A stretch of DNA of 64,000 nt from contig NC_002678.2 of assembly GCF_000009625.1 (NCBI RefSeq), positions 6,046,001-6,110,000 of the forward strand. Direction: 5' to 3'. This stretch comes from Mesorhizobium japonicum MAFF 303099 (GTDB taxonomy: Bacteria > Pseudomonadota > Alphaproteobacteria > Rhizobiales > Rhizobiaceae). A program made the translations under genes and the position numbers. The stretch's first letter is position 1, and each line of letters opens with the position of its first letter. Shown in pieces: positions 17,428 through 25,766 of this stretch. The notes under the pieces were generated by a model. It was not told the origin of the DNA. It searched no databases and saw only the letters and a list, made by a program, of their open reading frames with translations.

Positions 17428-18503
17428 GCGCCGGCCCTCGCGTGCTCGATGCCGGCCAGCAGGTCGATGACCGCTTGCGGCGTCACTTCGCCGATCGGCT
17501 TGCCGGTGCCGTTGACCACGGCGAACGGCTTGCCGGCGGAGACGATGCTGGCCGAGAAACTGGCGATCTTGGCATCCGGGGCTACCGTGCCCCCATGCTC
17601 AGCGCCGTCGCAAGCGCGCATCAGGCTGCGCGCCGAAATCACCTTGGCGCGGTCGACGTTGCGGGTGAACTCGGCGACATAATCGGTCGCCGGGTTGACC
17701 ACCAGTTCCTCCGGCGTACCGATCTGGATGACCTCGCCGTCCTTCATGATGGCGATGCGGTCGGCAAGCCTGATCGCCTCGTCGAAATCATGGGTGATGA
17801 AGACGATGGTCTTGTGCAGCATGGTCTGGAGCCGCATCAATTCGTCCTGCATCTCGCGGCGGATCAGCGGATCGAGCGCGGAGAACGGCTCGTCGAGGAA
17901 CCAGATCTCCGGTTTGGTCGCCAGGCTGCGCGCGATGCCGACGCGCTGCTGCTGGCCGCCGGACAATTCGCGTGGGTAGAAATGCTCGCGGCCGTGCAAG
18001 CCGACCAGTTCGATGACCTCGCGGGCGCGTGCCTCGCGTGTTGCCCGGTCCTGCCCCTGGATGCTGAGCGGAAAGGCGATGTTGTCGAGCACATTGAGAT
18101 GCGGCAGCAGCGCGAAATTCTGGAACACCATGCCCATGCGGTGGCGGCGCAATTCGATGAGCGCCGCATCGGAAATCTTGAGCAGGTCCTTGCCTTCGAA
18201 TTCGACCTTGCCGTGGCTCGGTTCGACCAGCCGCGACATGCAGCGCACCAATGTCGATTTCCCGGAGCCCGACAGGCCCATGATGATGAAGATCTCGCCC
18301 TGCCGGATTTCGAGATCGACCGCGCGCACGGCGCCGACCAGTCCGGCAGAAGTGACATCGGCCATGCTGGCCTTGCCGTCGCGCTCGCGGATGAAACTGG
18401 CTGCGTTCGTCCCGAACAGCTTCCACACATTGCGGCAGGCAAGTTTTACCGGGCGGTCGTTGGTGCCCTTTTGCGTCGATCCCCGTTCAGTCCCGTCCGT
18501 CAT
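17424..18503 (-). CDS. tmoV: ABC transporter ATP-binding protein (ProV/OpuAA type, probable TMAO importer)
   Basis: A 359-residue ATPase with Walker A GLSGSGKST near residue 76, signature LSGGQQQRVGIA, Walker B IWFLDEPFSALD and switch histidine ITHDFDEA. A C-terminal extension of about 100 residues after NVDRAKV is the place where ProV-type proteins carry regulatory CBS domains. The frame opens at 18545, but the ATG at 18503 has AGAAGGA with 7 bases spacing, so I use it. It lies between the binding-protein and permease genes. The TMAO assignment rests on tmm next door. Confidence 0.82.
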   Translation of the reverse strand: MTDGTERGSTQKGTNDRPVKLACRNVWKLFGTNAASFIRERDGKASMADVTSAGLVGAVRAVDLEIRQGEIFIIMGLSGSGKSTLVRCMSRLVEPSHGKVEFEGKDLLKISDAALIELRRHRMGMVFQNFALLPHLNVLDNIAFPLSIQGQDRATREARAREVIELVGLHGREHFYPRELSGGQQQRVGIARSLATKPEIWFLDEPFSALDPLIRREMQDELMRLQTMLHKTIVFITHDFDEAIRLADRIAIMKDGEVIQIGTPEELVVNPATDYVAEFTRNVDRAKVISARSLMRACDGAEHGGTVAPDAKIASFSASIVSAGKPFAVVNGTGKPIGEVTPQAVIDLLAGIEHARAGA

Positions 18504-18580
18504 CCAATCGTCCTTCTGGAACATCAAGATTTGAGGCCCGGCCATTCAACGGCCGGGTCTCGCTTTTCCAGTCGGAACGA

Positions 18581-19555
18581 TCACTGCGCCCAGGCTTTCC
18601 AGTCGGCCTCGTGCGCGGCGATCCAGGCGGCGGCGACCTCTTCCGGCGTCTTGCCGTTGAGGTCGATATCGCCGCTCATCTTGTTGAGTTCGTCGGTGTC
18701 GATCGTGAACGCCTTGGCCACCTTGTAGGCGACCGGCCATTTGTCCTTCATGCCGTTCCAGGCATATTTCCAGATCTCGCCATGCGGCTTGCCGCAATCA
18801 TATTTGGCGTCGGGGTTCACCCCCCATTTCGGATCGTTGTAGCACTCGGGCGTGTACTCGGGGAATTGCACCCATTCGCCCTTGTACTTGGCCGGCGCCC
18901 AGTGCGGCGAATAGATCCACAGCATGATCGGCGCCTTGCGCTGATAGGCGGAATCGAGTTCGGCGAACATCGCCGCATCGGTGCCCGCGTGGATGACGGT
19001 GAAGGGCAGTTTCAGCGCCGCGACGCGCTCGTCGTCAAAGCCTTCCCATGTCACCGGGCCGCCGAGATAGCGACCCTTCGGTGAAGTCTCCGCCGTCGAG
19101 AACGACGCCGCGCATGTCGGGTCGAGCAAGGCATGCCAGTCCGGCAGTGTCGGGCACTTCTCCTTCATATATTCGGGAAACCACCACTCTTCCTTGGCCT
19201 TCGGTCCAAGCTTGCCCAGCCGCTCGGTCTGGCCGGTCGCATCGGAGGCTTTCATGGCTTCGCCGGCGGTGGTGTCCCAGAATTCCAGCCCGACATCGAG
19301 GTCGCCATTGGTGAGGCCGGTGGTCAGGCTGGAGAGGTAGTCGGCGGTCGGGTATTCGACGGTATAGCCGAGCTTTTCCAGGATCCCGCCGAGGATCTTG
19401 GCGTTCAGATTGACGCTGGTCCAGTCGAACAGGGCGATCTTGATCGGGTCATTGGATTCCGGTGCGGCGGCCTGGGCGGAAGGTGTCAGCAGGCCTAATG
19501 TCGCGAGCGCGACGGCGCCCATTGATAGTTTCGAAACTCGACTGCGAAATGACAT
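18581..19555 (-). CDS. tmoX: Glycine betaine/TMAO-type ABC substrate-binding protein
   Basis: A 324-residue periplasmic binding protein of the OpuAC class. A signal peptide ends at about residue 30 (LLTPSAQA). Aromatic segments EEWWFPEY near residue 122 and IMLWIYSPHW near residue 215 would supply the tryptophan/tyrosine cage used to hold a quaternary or N-oxide amine head group. The start has AAGGAGAA directly upstream. As the first gene of the three-gene transporter it would deliver TMAO, or possibly choline or betaine, to the permease; binding specificity is inferred from the tmm context. Confidence 0.82.
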   Translation of the reverse strand: MSFRSRVSKLSMGAVALATLGLLTPSAQAAAPESNDPIKIALFDWTSVNLNAKILGGILEKLGYTVEYPTADYLSSLTTGLTNGDLDVGLEFWDTTAGEAMKASDATGQTERLGKLGPKAKEEWWFPEYMKEKCPTLPDWHALLDPTCAASFSTAETSPKGRYLGGPVTWEGFDDERVAALKLPFTVIHAGTDAAMFAELDSAYQRKAPIMLWIYSPHWAPAKYKGEWVQFPEYTPECYNDPKWGVNPDAKYDCGKPHGEIWKYAWNGMKDKWPVAYKVAKAFTIDTDELNKMSGDIDLNGKTPEEVAAAWIAAHEADWKAWAQ

Positions 19556-19975
19556 GCTTGTTCTCCTTCAAGCTGTGACGGTTATCGGTCGTTCCCTTCT
19601 TGCGGCTTTTCTTGATTGTGTTGGAAAGGCGGTTCGCTGCGCAAGGCCGTCGGCGCCAAAATTGTCGCCCTGGCTAGGCCAGCGCGGGCAAGATGGTGCT
19701 CAATTCTCGTGATGATGGAATAGGCTGTCGGCGTCATGGCTGCCGATGGATCGCTGCGGCAGCGATCACCCGCGGATCAATTGCCAGTCTTGCGGCGCCC
19801 TGCAAGGTGCAAGCCATCAAGGTCCCATGATCTCGGCTGCCGGCATGGCAAGCCCCGTCTCGCCAAACCGTTTCATAGGATGAAATTATATATACCAACA
19901 TTCATCTCGCGCAACGACTAACGCTTCGCGGATGCACAAATTCAGACCGCAAGCGAAGTTCTGCGAGATGCGGTC
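19556..19975. other. 420-base intergenic region upstream of the TMAO transporter
   Basis: No convincing gene was found; short open frames here lack a ribosome-binding site and family features. The region holds the leftward promoter for the binding-protein gene. A perfect palindrome GATCGCTG-CGG-CAGCGATC lies at 19749-19767, about 195 bases upstream of that gene; it has no T-run next to it, so it is not an obvious terminator. The right-hand end from 19865 becomes AT-richer. Confidence 0.5.
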
Positions 19976-20740
19976 CTACCAGCAGACGTAGCCGCCATCG
20001 ACGATCAGGTCGAGGCCGGTGACGAAGCTCGACGCACGGCTGGCCAGGAACACCGTCGGCCCGACCATTTCCTCAGGCGCTGCCATGCGTCCCATAGGCG
20101 TGTCGCGCTTGAAGATCTTGATCTCCTCCGCCACCTCCGGCCGCTTGTTCATCGGCGTCAGCGTGTAGCCGGGGCTGACGACATTGACGCGCAGTCCGCG
20201 ATCGGCCCATTCCATGGCGAGGCTCTTCGACATGTGGATGACGGCGGCCTTCGAGGAGTTGTAGTGCGCCTGCGTCAATCCGCGATTGACGATGGTGCCG
20301 GACATCGAGGCGATGTTGATGATCGAGCCCTTGCGGCGCGCCAGCATCTTGCGGGCTTCGGCCTGGCAGGACAGGAACACGCCGGCGACGTTGACCTCGT
20401 GCACCTTCTGCCATTTCTCGAGCGACAAGGTCTCGGCCGGTTCGGAACCGGCGATGCCGGCATTGTTGACGGCGACGGTCAATGCACCGAGTTCGGCCTC
20501 GACGCGATCGATTGCCGCCGCCAGATCGCTCTGCGAGGTGACCGTGCCGGTCAGCACCAAAGCCTTGCGCCCGAGTGTCGTGACTTGCTGCGCGGTTTCT
20601 TCCAGCCCACCTTTCGATGCATGACCGAAACACGCGACGTCGGCTCCTGCCTCAGCCAATCCGATTGCGATTGCCTGGCCAATGCCGCTGCCGGCACCGG
20701 TGACCAGCGCGACATCGCCGTCCAGCTTGAAAAGATCCAT
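19976..20740 (-). CDS. Short-chain dehydrogenase/reductase (SDR)
   Basis: A 254-residue classical SDR. The cofactor motif VTGAGSGIGQA is near residue 14, NNAG near residue 90, the catalytic serine in NIASMSGT near residue 139 and the YNSSK tyrosine/lysine pair near residue 154. The C-terminus is VDGGYVCW. The frame is open to 20782, but the ATG at 20740 follows GGGAGGG by 6 bases. The substrate cannot be read from the sequence; polyol or sugar dehydrogenases are common in this subgroup. It ends the ancestral neighbourhood left of the polysaccharide island. Confidence 0.85.
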   Translation of the reverse strand: MDLFKLDGDVALVTGAGSGIGQAIAIGLAEAGADVACFGHASKGGLEETAQQVTTLGRKALVLTGTVTSQSDLAAAIDRVEAELGALTVAVNNAGIAGSEPAETLSLEKWQKVHEVNVAGVFLSCQAEARKMLARRKGSIINIASMSGTIVNRGLTQAHYNSSKAAVIHMSKSLAMEWADRGLRVNVVSPGYTLTPMNKRPEVAEEIKIFKRDTPMGRMAAPEEMVGPTVFLASRASSFVTGLDLIVDGGYVCW

Positions 20741-20829
20741 CGATAGCCCTCCCCGTTTCAGGGAAGGTATGCGCTGCGCCATGTTTCGATCAAGCGCTCA
20801 ATGCGCAAGCCGGCAGGGGGCAGCGATGC

Positions 20830-21048
20830 CTAGAAATAGCCGTCCGATGCCGCCGTGGCTTCTTTCGGGATCTCGACGCCGTCGACCAGGATCTTGTCGA
20901 CCAGTTCGTGGTGGAAGCAGACCAGCCCCTTGATGCGCTCGGCCTCATGCACCGGCTCGGGATAGTACCAGACGAGATTCTCGTGGAGATGCCCTTGTAG
21001 GGGCAACGCGAAATGTAGCGGCTGGGCGCGAACATATCGAGCCGCGTG
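20830..21048 (-). pseudogene. Remnant of a DUF427 gene (3' end only, 34-base deletion)
   Basis: These 219 bases match the last 253 bases of the intact DUF427 gene (27778-28030) with roughly eight mismatches plus a 34-base deletion after base 20985 or so. The deletion shifts the frame, so the tail encoding ISKEATAASDGYF-like sequence is no longer read with the upstream part. Nothing of the first two thirds of the gene is present; the match stops at 21048. The stop codon differs (TAG here, TGA in the intact copy). Confidence 0.85.
20830..21048 (-). repeat. Left direct repeat flanking the polysaccharide island
   Basis: Imperfect direct repeat of 27778-28030, in the same orientation, about 96% identical over the aligned bases apart from one 34-base gap. 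It marks the left border of the AT-richer block. Confidence 0.85.
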
Positions 21049-21059
21049 CGGATTGTGCC

Positions 21060-22133
21060 TTACGGAGGGACTTCACCGCCATCGATGACAAGGCCGACAG
21101 CGGGTCGCGCGCTACCGACTTTAATCCGGCGCCTCGGCTTCAATTTCAAAGCATGTTTCTCGACCAAGTGCCACGAACCCACCCCCGCGGCGATAGACAA
21201 TACAAGCGAGCTGACGATCATCTCGCTGGCAGAAATTCTGCCATCCAGCAGGTACCAGAGTGTTTGCTGGATCGGGAACGCATACAGGTAAATGCCGTAG
21301 GAAAAGTCACCCGGTCTGTCCCATCTGTTGAGAATCGGGAACGACGCGAACCCGAAGGACAGGGCGAAGTAGCTCAGCACCAACCAATTCAGTGTCAGCC
21401 TGACATAAGGCGATCCTCCCGGGAAAAGGAAATAGCCGACGAGCAGGGCGGCCGCGACGTACACGTTGAGCGGGATGCGAAACAGTCTGATCATCGCGCC
21501 CACCATGAAGAACATCATTACAGAAGCGGCCTGAAAGGCGTCAGTTGCGTAAAACACGATCTGCGGTCCGGTGTAACTCGGGTAATAAAAGCACGCAGCA
21601 GCAAGACCGATGAACAGTGCAAAGAATGCATACCCGCGCAGATAGGGGCTGCTCAGCCCGACCGCTGCGACAATGGTATAGCACAGGAATTCGGGCGCAA
21701 GGCTCCAGAGTGACCCGTTGACAGCGTTTGGAATTGGGTTGTGTTCAAAAACACCCGGCAGGAAGTAGGTGGTGTAGAGCCACAAATTTCGAAGAAAATA
21801 GAGAAGATTAGGGTTGCTGAAATAATCACCGACCGAAAGCGACGTGACGGTCGGACCGAGCACGAAAGCAGTCAGTATCGTGACAACCGCTAGCGCTGGC
21901 AAGATGCGCAGACAACGGTTGGCAAAGAAAATCCCAACGGAAGGGTTCCGCTCCCAGCTATCAGTTATGAGATAGCCGCTTATTGCGAAGAAAACCATCA
22001 CCCCAACCACGGCAACTGATCCGCCGAAAATTTGCGTTTGAATGTGTCCGACAATGGCCTGAGCGTGGCCTATAACGACAATGCATGCCGCGACAAACCG
22101 AACGAAGGTCAGGTTGTTTCGTCTCGCGTTCAA
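21060..22133 (-). CDS. Acyltransferase family 3 membrane protein (OafA/YrhL-like)
   Basis: A membrane acyltransferase of about 357 residues. The N-terminal helix FVRFVAACIVVIGHA carries the conserved histidine of the acyltransferase-3 family, and FFAISGYLITDSW and FFANRCLRILPAL are the next family blocks. About ten hydrophobic segments follow. I place the start at a TTG at 22133 whose bases overlap the stop of the upstream gene as TTGA; an in-frame GTG at 22196 would give 378 residues but lies within the other gene and lacks a ribosome-binding site. It probably O-acetylates a surface polysaccharide or lipid-linked sugar. Confidence 0.78.
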   Translation of the reverse strand: MNARRNNLTFVRFVAACIVVIGHAQAIVGHIQTQIFGGSVAVVGVMVFFAISGYLITDSWERNPSVGIFFANRCLRILPALAVVTILTAFVLGPTVTSLSVGDYFSNPNLLYFLRNLWLYTTYFLPGVFEHNPIPNAVNGSLWSLAPEFLCYTIVAAVGLSSPYLRGYAFFALFIGLAAACFYYPSYTGPQIVFYATDAFQAASVMMFFMVGAMIRLFRIPLNVYVAAALLVGYFLFPGGSPYVRLTLNWLVLSYFALSFGFASFPILNRWDRPGDFSYGIYLYAFPIQQTLWYLLDGRISASEMIVSSLVLSIAAGVGSWHLVEKHALKLKPRRRIKVGSARPAVGLVIDGGEVPP

Positions 22134-23419
22134 GGTTCGCTCTCTTGGTTGGGATGCCTCCACATACCGCCTTGGCCGCCCCTTCTCGATTCCCACAAAT
22201 CGTCTCCAAGCGCACTAGACCCTGCCTTCGCCTGCACCGCAACTGCCGCCGGGCGCATCAGGCGCCTGGCCAGATTTGACGCCAAACGCGTGGCCGGCGC
22301 ATCGACGTACCGCTCGAAACATGTGGCTGCCACAAGGACGAACGCCAACGTCGAGGCCAGTACAATTAAGGCGGCTGTCTGGTGATCGAGGCCAAGCTGC
22401 AGTTTGAGGACGTAAAGCATCCCGAAACTGAAAGAACAGATGATCGGCCAATGGATCAGGTAGCTGGAATACGACACTCTGCCGAGAAAAACGGGGGCTT
22501 TCGACGCAGAGCGCGCCGCGAATGCTGGATTGGCCAGTGTGCCGGCAACCAGAAGCACGGCGCCGAGTGTGTTCATGACCAGCTTTTCCTCGCCGCCCAT
22601 TACAGGTACCCAGGCATAGAATTCAGAATAGTCAAAGCCACCGCCGATCAACCCGGCCGCGATCAGATACCAGGATATCTTGGACAGATTGTGAGGGCGG
22701 TTTAAGAGGCTGCCTCCAAAGATCGCGATGAAATGGACGATGCTTATGTTCGCCCAATTGGTCAGTAGGACCATGGGGAGGTAAGCAAGAAAAGCAACGA
22801 TGGGCCTCTTCGCTCCAACAATGGCATAGGCTGCAAACAGGAACAGAGATCCAAGCAGCTCAATGCGAATTGTCCACAACGGGGTATTAAGCACCGTTTC
22901 TCCAAGAAGTGGTGCCCCGACAAATGCCATGCGAACGGCTTCGACGAAGGATACTGGCTCGTGATACTGCCCATATGGCCACCCTGCGCTCCCAAGGGCG
23001 GGGATAAGGTCGTTGTTCATTGCACCCGCCGATAGAAGCGTCCATGCAAAAAACACAGAAACCGCCGCCGGGATAATCAGCCTTGGATAACGCTTGACCG
23101 CACCGCTGTAGAGAACGCGAGTGTCGCCAGTCTCATAGAACTTCTTGGTTAGGACATACCCGCTAAGAACGAAGAAGATTGAGACCGCAAAGCTGCCATT
23201 GTAGAAGATACTGAAAAATGGCTGGATAGCGATGCTTTCCCACCCGAAAGCTTGGGGGATATTGCTGCTGGGAACCATGTTGTTCGCCAAATACGGGAAC
23301 AGCGAGAACAGCAGATGACTGAACACGACGCCAAGCGCCGCGATGCCGCGAAGTCCCTCCAGCGCGTCGTTTTTCAATAGTTCTGCCTCTAGATAACTGG
23401 GAACAAACGACAACTCCAA
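22130..23419 (-). CDS. Acyltransferase family 3 membrane protein
   Basis: A 429-residue integral membrane acyltransferase. It has LEGLRGIAALGVVFSHLLFS near residue 20 with the family histidine, FFVLSGYVLTKKFYETGD near residue 82 and KRYPRLIIPAAVSVF near residue 109. About ten membrane segments follow. It overlaps the second acyltransferase gene, so the two are co-translated. Such enzymes carry acetyl or other acyl groups to sugars of O-antigen, capsule or exopolysaccharide. The two genes are distinct members of the family, not recent duplicates. Confidence 0.83.
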   Translation of the reverse strand: MELSFVPSYLEAELLKNDALEGLRGIAALGVVFSHLLFSLFPYLANNMVPSSNIPQAFGWESIAIQPFFSIFYNGSFAVSIFFVLSGYVLTKKFYETGDTRVLYSGAVKRYPRLIIPAAVSVFFAWTLLSAGAMNNDLIPALGSAGWPYGQYHEPVSFVEAVRMAFVGAPLLGETVLNTPLWTIRIELLGSLFLFAAYAIVGAKRPIVAFLAYLPMVLLTNWANISIVHFIAIFGGSLLNRPHNLSKISWYLIAAGLIGGGFDYSEFYAWVPVMGGEEKLVMNTLGAVLLVAGTLANPAFAARSASKAPVFLGRVSYSSYLIHWPIICSFSFGMLYVLKLQLGLDHQTAALIVLASTLAFVLVAATCFERYVDAPATRLASNLARRLMRPAAVAVQAKAGSSALGDDLWESRRGGQGGMWRHPNQESEP

Positions 23420-23521
23420 CCACTGCCGCGATCGTTTCTCAATCCCTGCACACGTGACGGCTAACTCGACGCCTCACAAGACCTTGAACTCATAACTCAC
23501 ATTCGATTCAGGCTCCAAAAT

Positions 23522-24397
23522 TCAACGCCGCCGCATCCAGAAAGCGCCACCGACCGCCATAGCGTTCCTAATTGAAGCCCCTTTGGTGATTGGATCTAAT
23601 ATCGTCAGCAATCCGGCTTGCTGTCTGATATGTGCCATCGGGAGGATTATCTCGTCTCCGCTAGCGCCACCAAGAAGATACATCTGCAACAAATACTGTT
23701 CATTGTAGAAGCGTCCCAGCCATTCCTCTGGATAATCAAGCGGAAGGAAGATGTCGTGGATGCCGTAGTAGCAGCCAGAACTCAACGCGGGCAATATCTC
23801 AGTAAAAAAGACTGTGACATCAGAGTTTTGAAAGCTGCGATGCGAGTTATCTATGAATACGATATCGCCGGCGCCTAGATCGGAGAACAGTGATAGGTCC
23901 GTGTCCTGCAGGCCGGACCTGATCACCCGATCACAGATCCCATCGATCTCCGCGCGTGGAAAAGGATCAACCGATATGATCTTCGTTCTAAGATTGTTGT
24001 CGCGAATGGCGCGTCTTGCAAACTTCGTAGAGTTGCCAGATCCAACTTCAACGTAAAAACGCGGATTTAGCTTTGTGAGTAACCCATAGATGCTGATGCC
24101 ATCAAGCGGCGGCAACCAGTCATTGGACCAGTAAGGTTGTTCTGAGTCTGGTGGTTCATCCGCCGAAATGGCCAAGAGCCGGTCCCGGTAAGTTAAAAAT
24201 CCCCTCAAAACGTCGCTATAAGCTGCGTCTCTCGCGCTAATAATTGAACGAATTGGACTGCCAGCCGCAAGATCGTCCCATTGCCGGACTCTTGGCCGGT
24301 ACGGATAATCCATTTCGATGATGAACCCTTGGGCAAGTCTCTGCTCGTTATAAGACCAATAAGCCCTCAGTCGGGTTAGCTCGTCGTGCTCAGCCAA
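23522..24397 (-). CDS. Class I SAM-dependent methyltransferase-like protein
   Basis: A 291-residue protein with a Rossmann methyltransferase core. RFYVEVGSGNSTKFARRAI near residue 112 is motif I, SVDPFPRAEID near residue 141 fits motif II, and IVFIDNSHRSF near residue 180 fits the post-II strand. An N-terminal 100-residue region rich in aromatic residues precedes the core. It resembles methyltransferases found in polysaccharide gene clusters. The 100-base gap to the acyltransferase pair on the same strand allows a shared transcript. Its acceptor is unknown. Confidence 0.75.
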   Translation of the reverse strand: MAEHDELTRLRAYWSYNEQRLAQGFIIEMDYPYRPRVRQWDDLAAGSPIRSIISARDAAYSDVLRGFLTYRDRLLAISADEPPDSEQPYWSNDWLPPLDGISIYGLLTKLNPRFYVEVGSGNSTKFARRAIRDNNLRTKIISVDPFPRAEIDGICDRVIRSGLQDTDLSLFSDLGAGDIVFIDNSHRSFQNSDVTVFFTEILPALSSGCYYGIHDIFLPLDYPEEWLGRFYNEQYLLQMYLLGGASGDEIILPMAHIRQQAGLLTILDPITKGASIRNAMAVGGAFWMRRR

Positions 24398-24875
24398 AGG
24401 GGTCCTCTTGATTTTGCCATCGACCGTGCTGGCGGATGGCCTTCAACACAACGCATGGGACTTTTGTCAGCGGAGCCTGCGCCTTGTTGAAATCTTCGCT
24501 TCAACCTCGCGACTTTTGTGCTCTTAAGCGCCACCGAGTTGTCAACGCGGTTCGGATAGCTCCGCTAACAGATTTGCCAGGCGAGGGCCACAATGTGTTC
24601 TGAAATTCAACAAATTTATTGGTCCAAGGCTCGCCCTTGAAGATCGCGGCGCTCGGCAATCGAGGCGATCTTCTGCTTCGTACGGCATGATAAAAATAAG
24701 CGAACAGCTTATCATCAGCGGTTGAAATTGGCCACTTGCTGCCCTATCCACGGTTGCTTCATGGCGTTTGCTGGTGCGAGTTCTTCGATCATTCAGACAC
24801 TGATCGTCGCCCTGCGCCTCGATTGCCGCACGATGGAACGTATTAGCCAGAAATTCCAAAGAGGTCGAATCCGAT
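24398..24875. other. 478-base divergent intergenic region inside the island
   Basis: Separates the leftward methyltransferase from the rightward glycosyltransferase and so should hold two promoters. Short open frames on both strands were examined and lack family features and ribosome-binding sites. No repeat or operator stood out. Confidence 0.45.
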
Positions 24876-25766
24876 ATGCCGATATCCATACAACAGCAGT
24901 CGGTAATTTACAGAACTGACATACATGCAATCGAACGCTCTCTGGAGAGCATCGCCAGAGCCGCGGAGCTTGCTGTACCCTTCGGCGTCAGCGAATTTTG
25001 TGTTGTCTATGGAGATTCGTCTCCTGATCCCTGCTTGACCGACGATCAGATATCAGTTCTGAGAAACAGGTTCTCCAATATCACGATAAAATATGATTTC
25101 TTCAATGAAAATTTGGGATCGGCAGGTGGTCACAATCGTCTGGCTGCGGCAGCGACCGCTGACTTTATCCTGATCCAAAATCCCGATGTTGTCCCGGCTC
25201 CGCGCCTCTTGGAGAATTTGATCGCCCCTTTTTCCGAAAAAGGGATTGGGATGGTGGAGGCGAAGCAGATTCCGATAGAGCATCCAAAGGAGTACGACAC
25301 GCAAACTGGCGATACGTCTTGGGCTAGCACTGCGTGCGCGATTGTTAGAAGAGATACGTACGAGCGGATCGAAGGGTTCGACGCGAAGACCTTCTTCCTG
25401 TACTGCGATGACGTTGATTTTTCGTGGCGGGTACGCGAGTTGGGATTGCGAGTTGTCTTCCAGCCCGCTGCTGTTGCATTCCATGACAAGCGGCTATCAA
25501 CGCAAGGTGGATGGCAGCCCTCTTCATCCGAGAGGTTTTACTCTGCGGAGGCTGCGCTTCTTCTTACCTACAAATGGTCTCGCGAAGATTTGACCGAGAA
25601 AATACTTGATGACTTTATCCAGTTTGGAGATGAGTTTCAGAAGAGAGCTGTTGTCGAGTTTAATAAGAGGAAAGAGAGTGGCTTGTTGCCAAAGCAGAGG
25701 GACCAAAATCGAGCAGTAGCTCAGTTTGTCGATGGAAACTATGCAAAGCATAGGTATGCAATATGA
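24876..25766 (+). CDS. Family 2 glycosyltransferase (rhamnosyltransferase-like)
   Basis: A 296-residue GT-A fold glycosyltransferase. The segments NLGSAGGHNRLAAAATADFILIQNPDVV (residues about 75-102) include the nucleotide-sugar region and the NPDV acidic motif, and GFDAKTFFLYCDDVDFSWRV near residue 167 is the typical ED/DD acceptor-site block of rhamnosyltransferase-like enzymes. It overlaps the next gene by ATGA, so the two are coupled. The sugar and linkage are not predictable. Codon use is AT-rich compared with the flanking catabolic genes. Confidence 0.82.
   Translation: MPISIQQQSVIYRTDIHAIERSLESIARAAELAVPFGVSEFCVVYGDSSPDPCLTDDQISVLRNRFSNITIKYDFFNENLGSAGGHNRLAAAATADFILIQNPDVVPAPRLLENLIAPFSEKGIGMVEAKQIPIEHPKEYDTQTGDTSWASTACAIVRRDTYERIEGFDAKTFFLYCDDVDFSWRVRELGLRVVFQPAAVAFHDKRLSTQGGWQPSSSERFYSAEAALLLTYKWSREDLTEKILDDFIQFGDEFQKRAVVEFNKRKESGLLPKQRDQNRAVAQFVDGNYAKHRYAI

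Noticed and set aside
20790..21035. 81-codon minus-strand gene in the DUF427 remnant
   Set aside because: The first residues are real DUF427 sequence but the 34-base deletion shifts the rest; treated as a pseudogene.
24542..24889. 115-codon minus-strand frame in the divergent gap of the island
   Set aside because: No ribosome-binding site, no family features, and it overlaps the start of the glycosyltransferase gene on the other strand.
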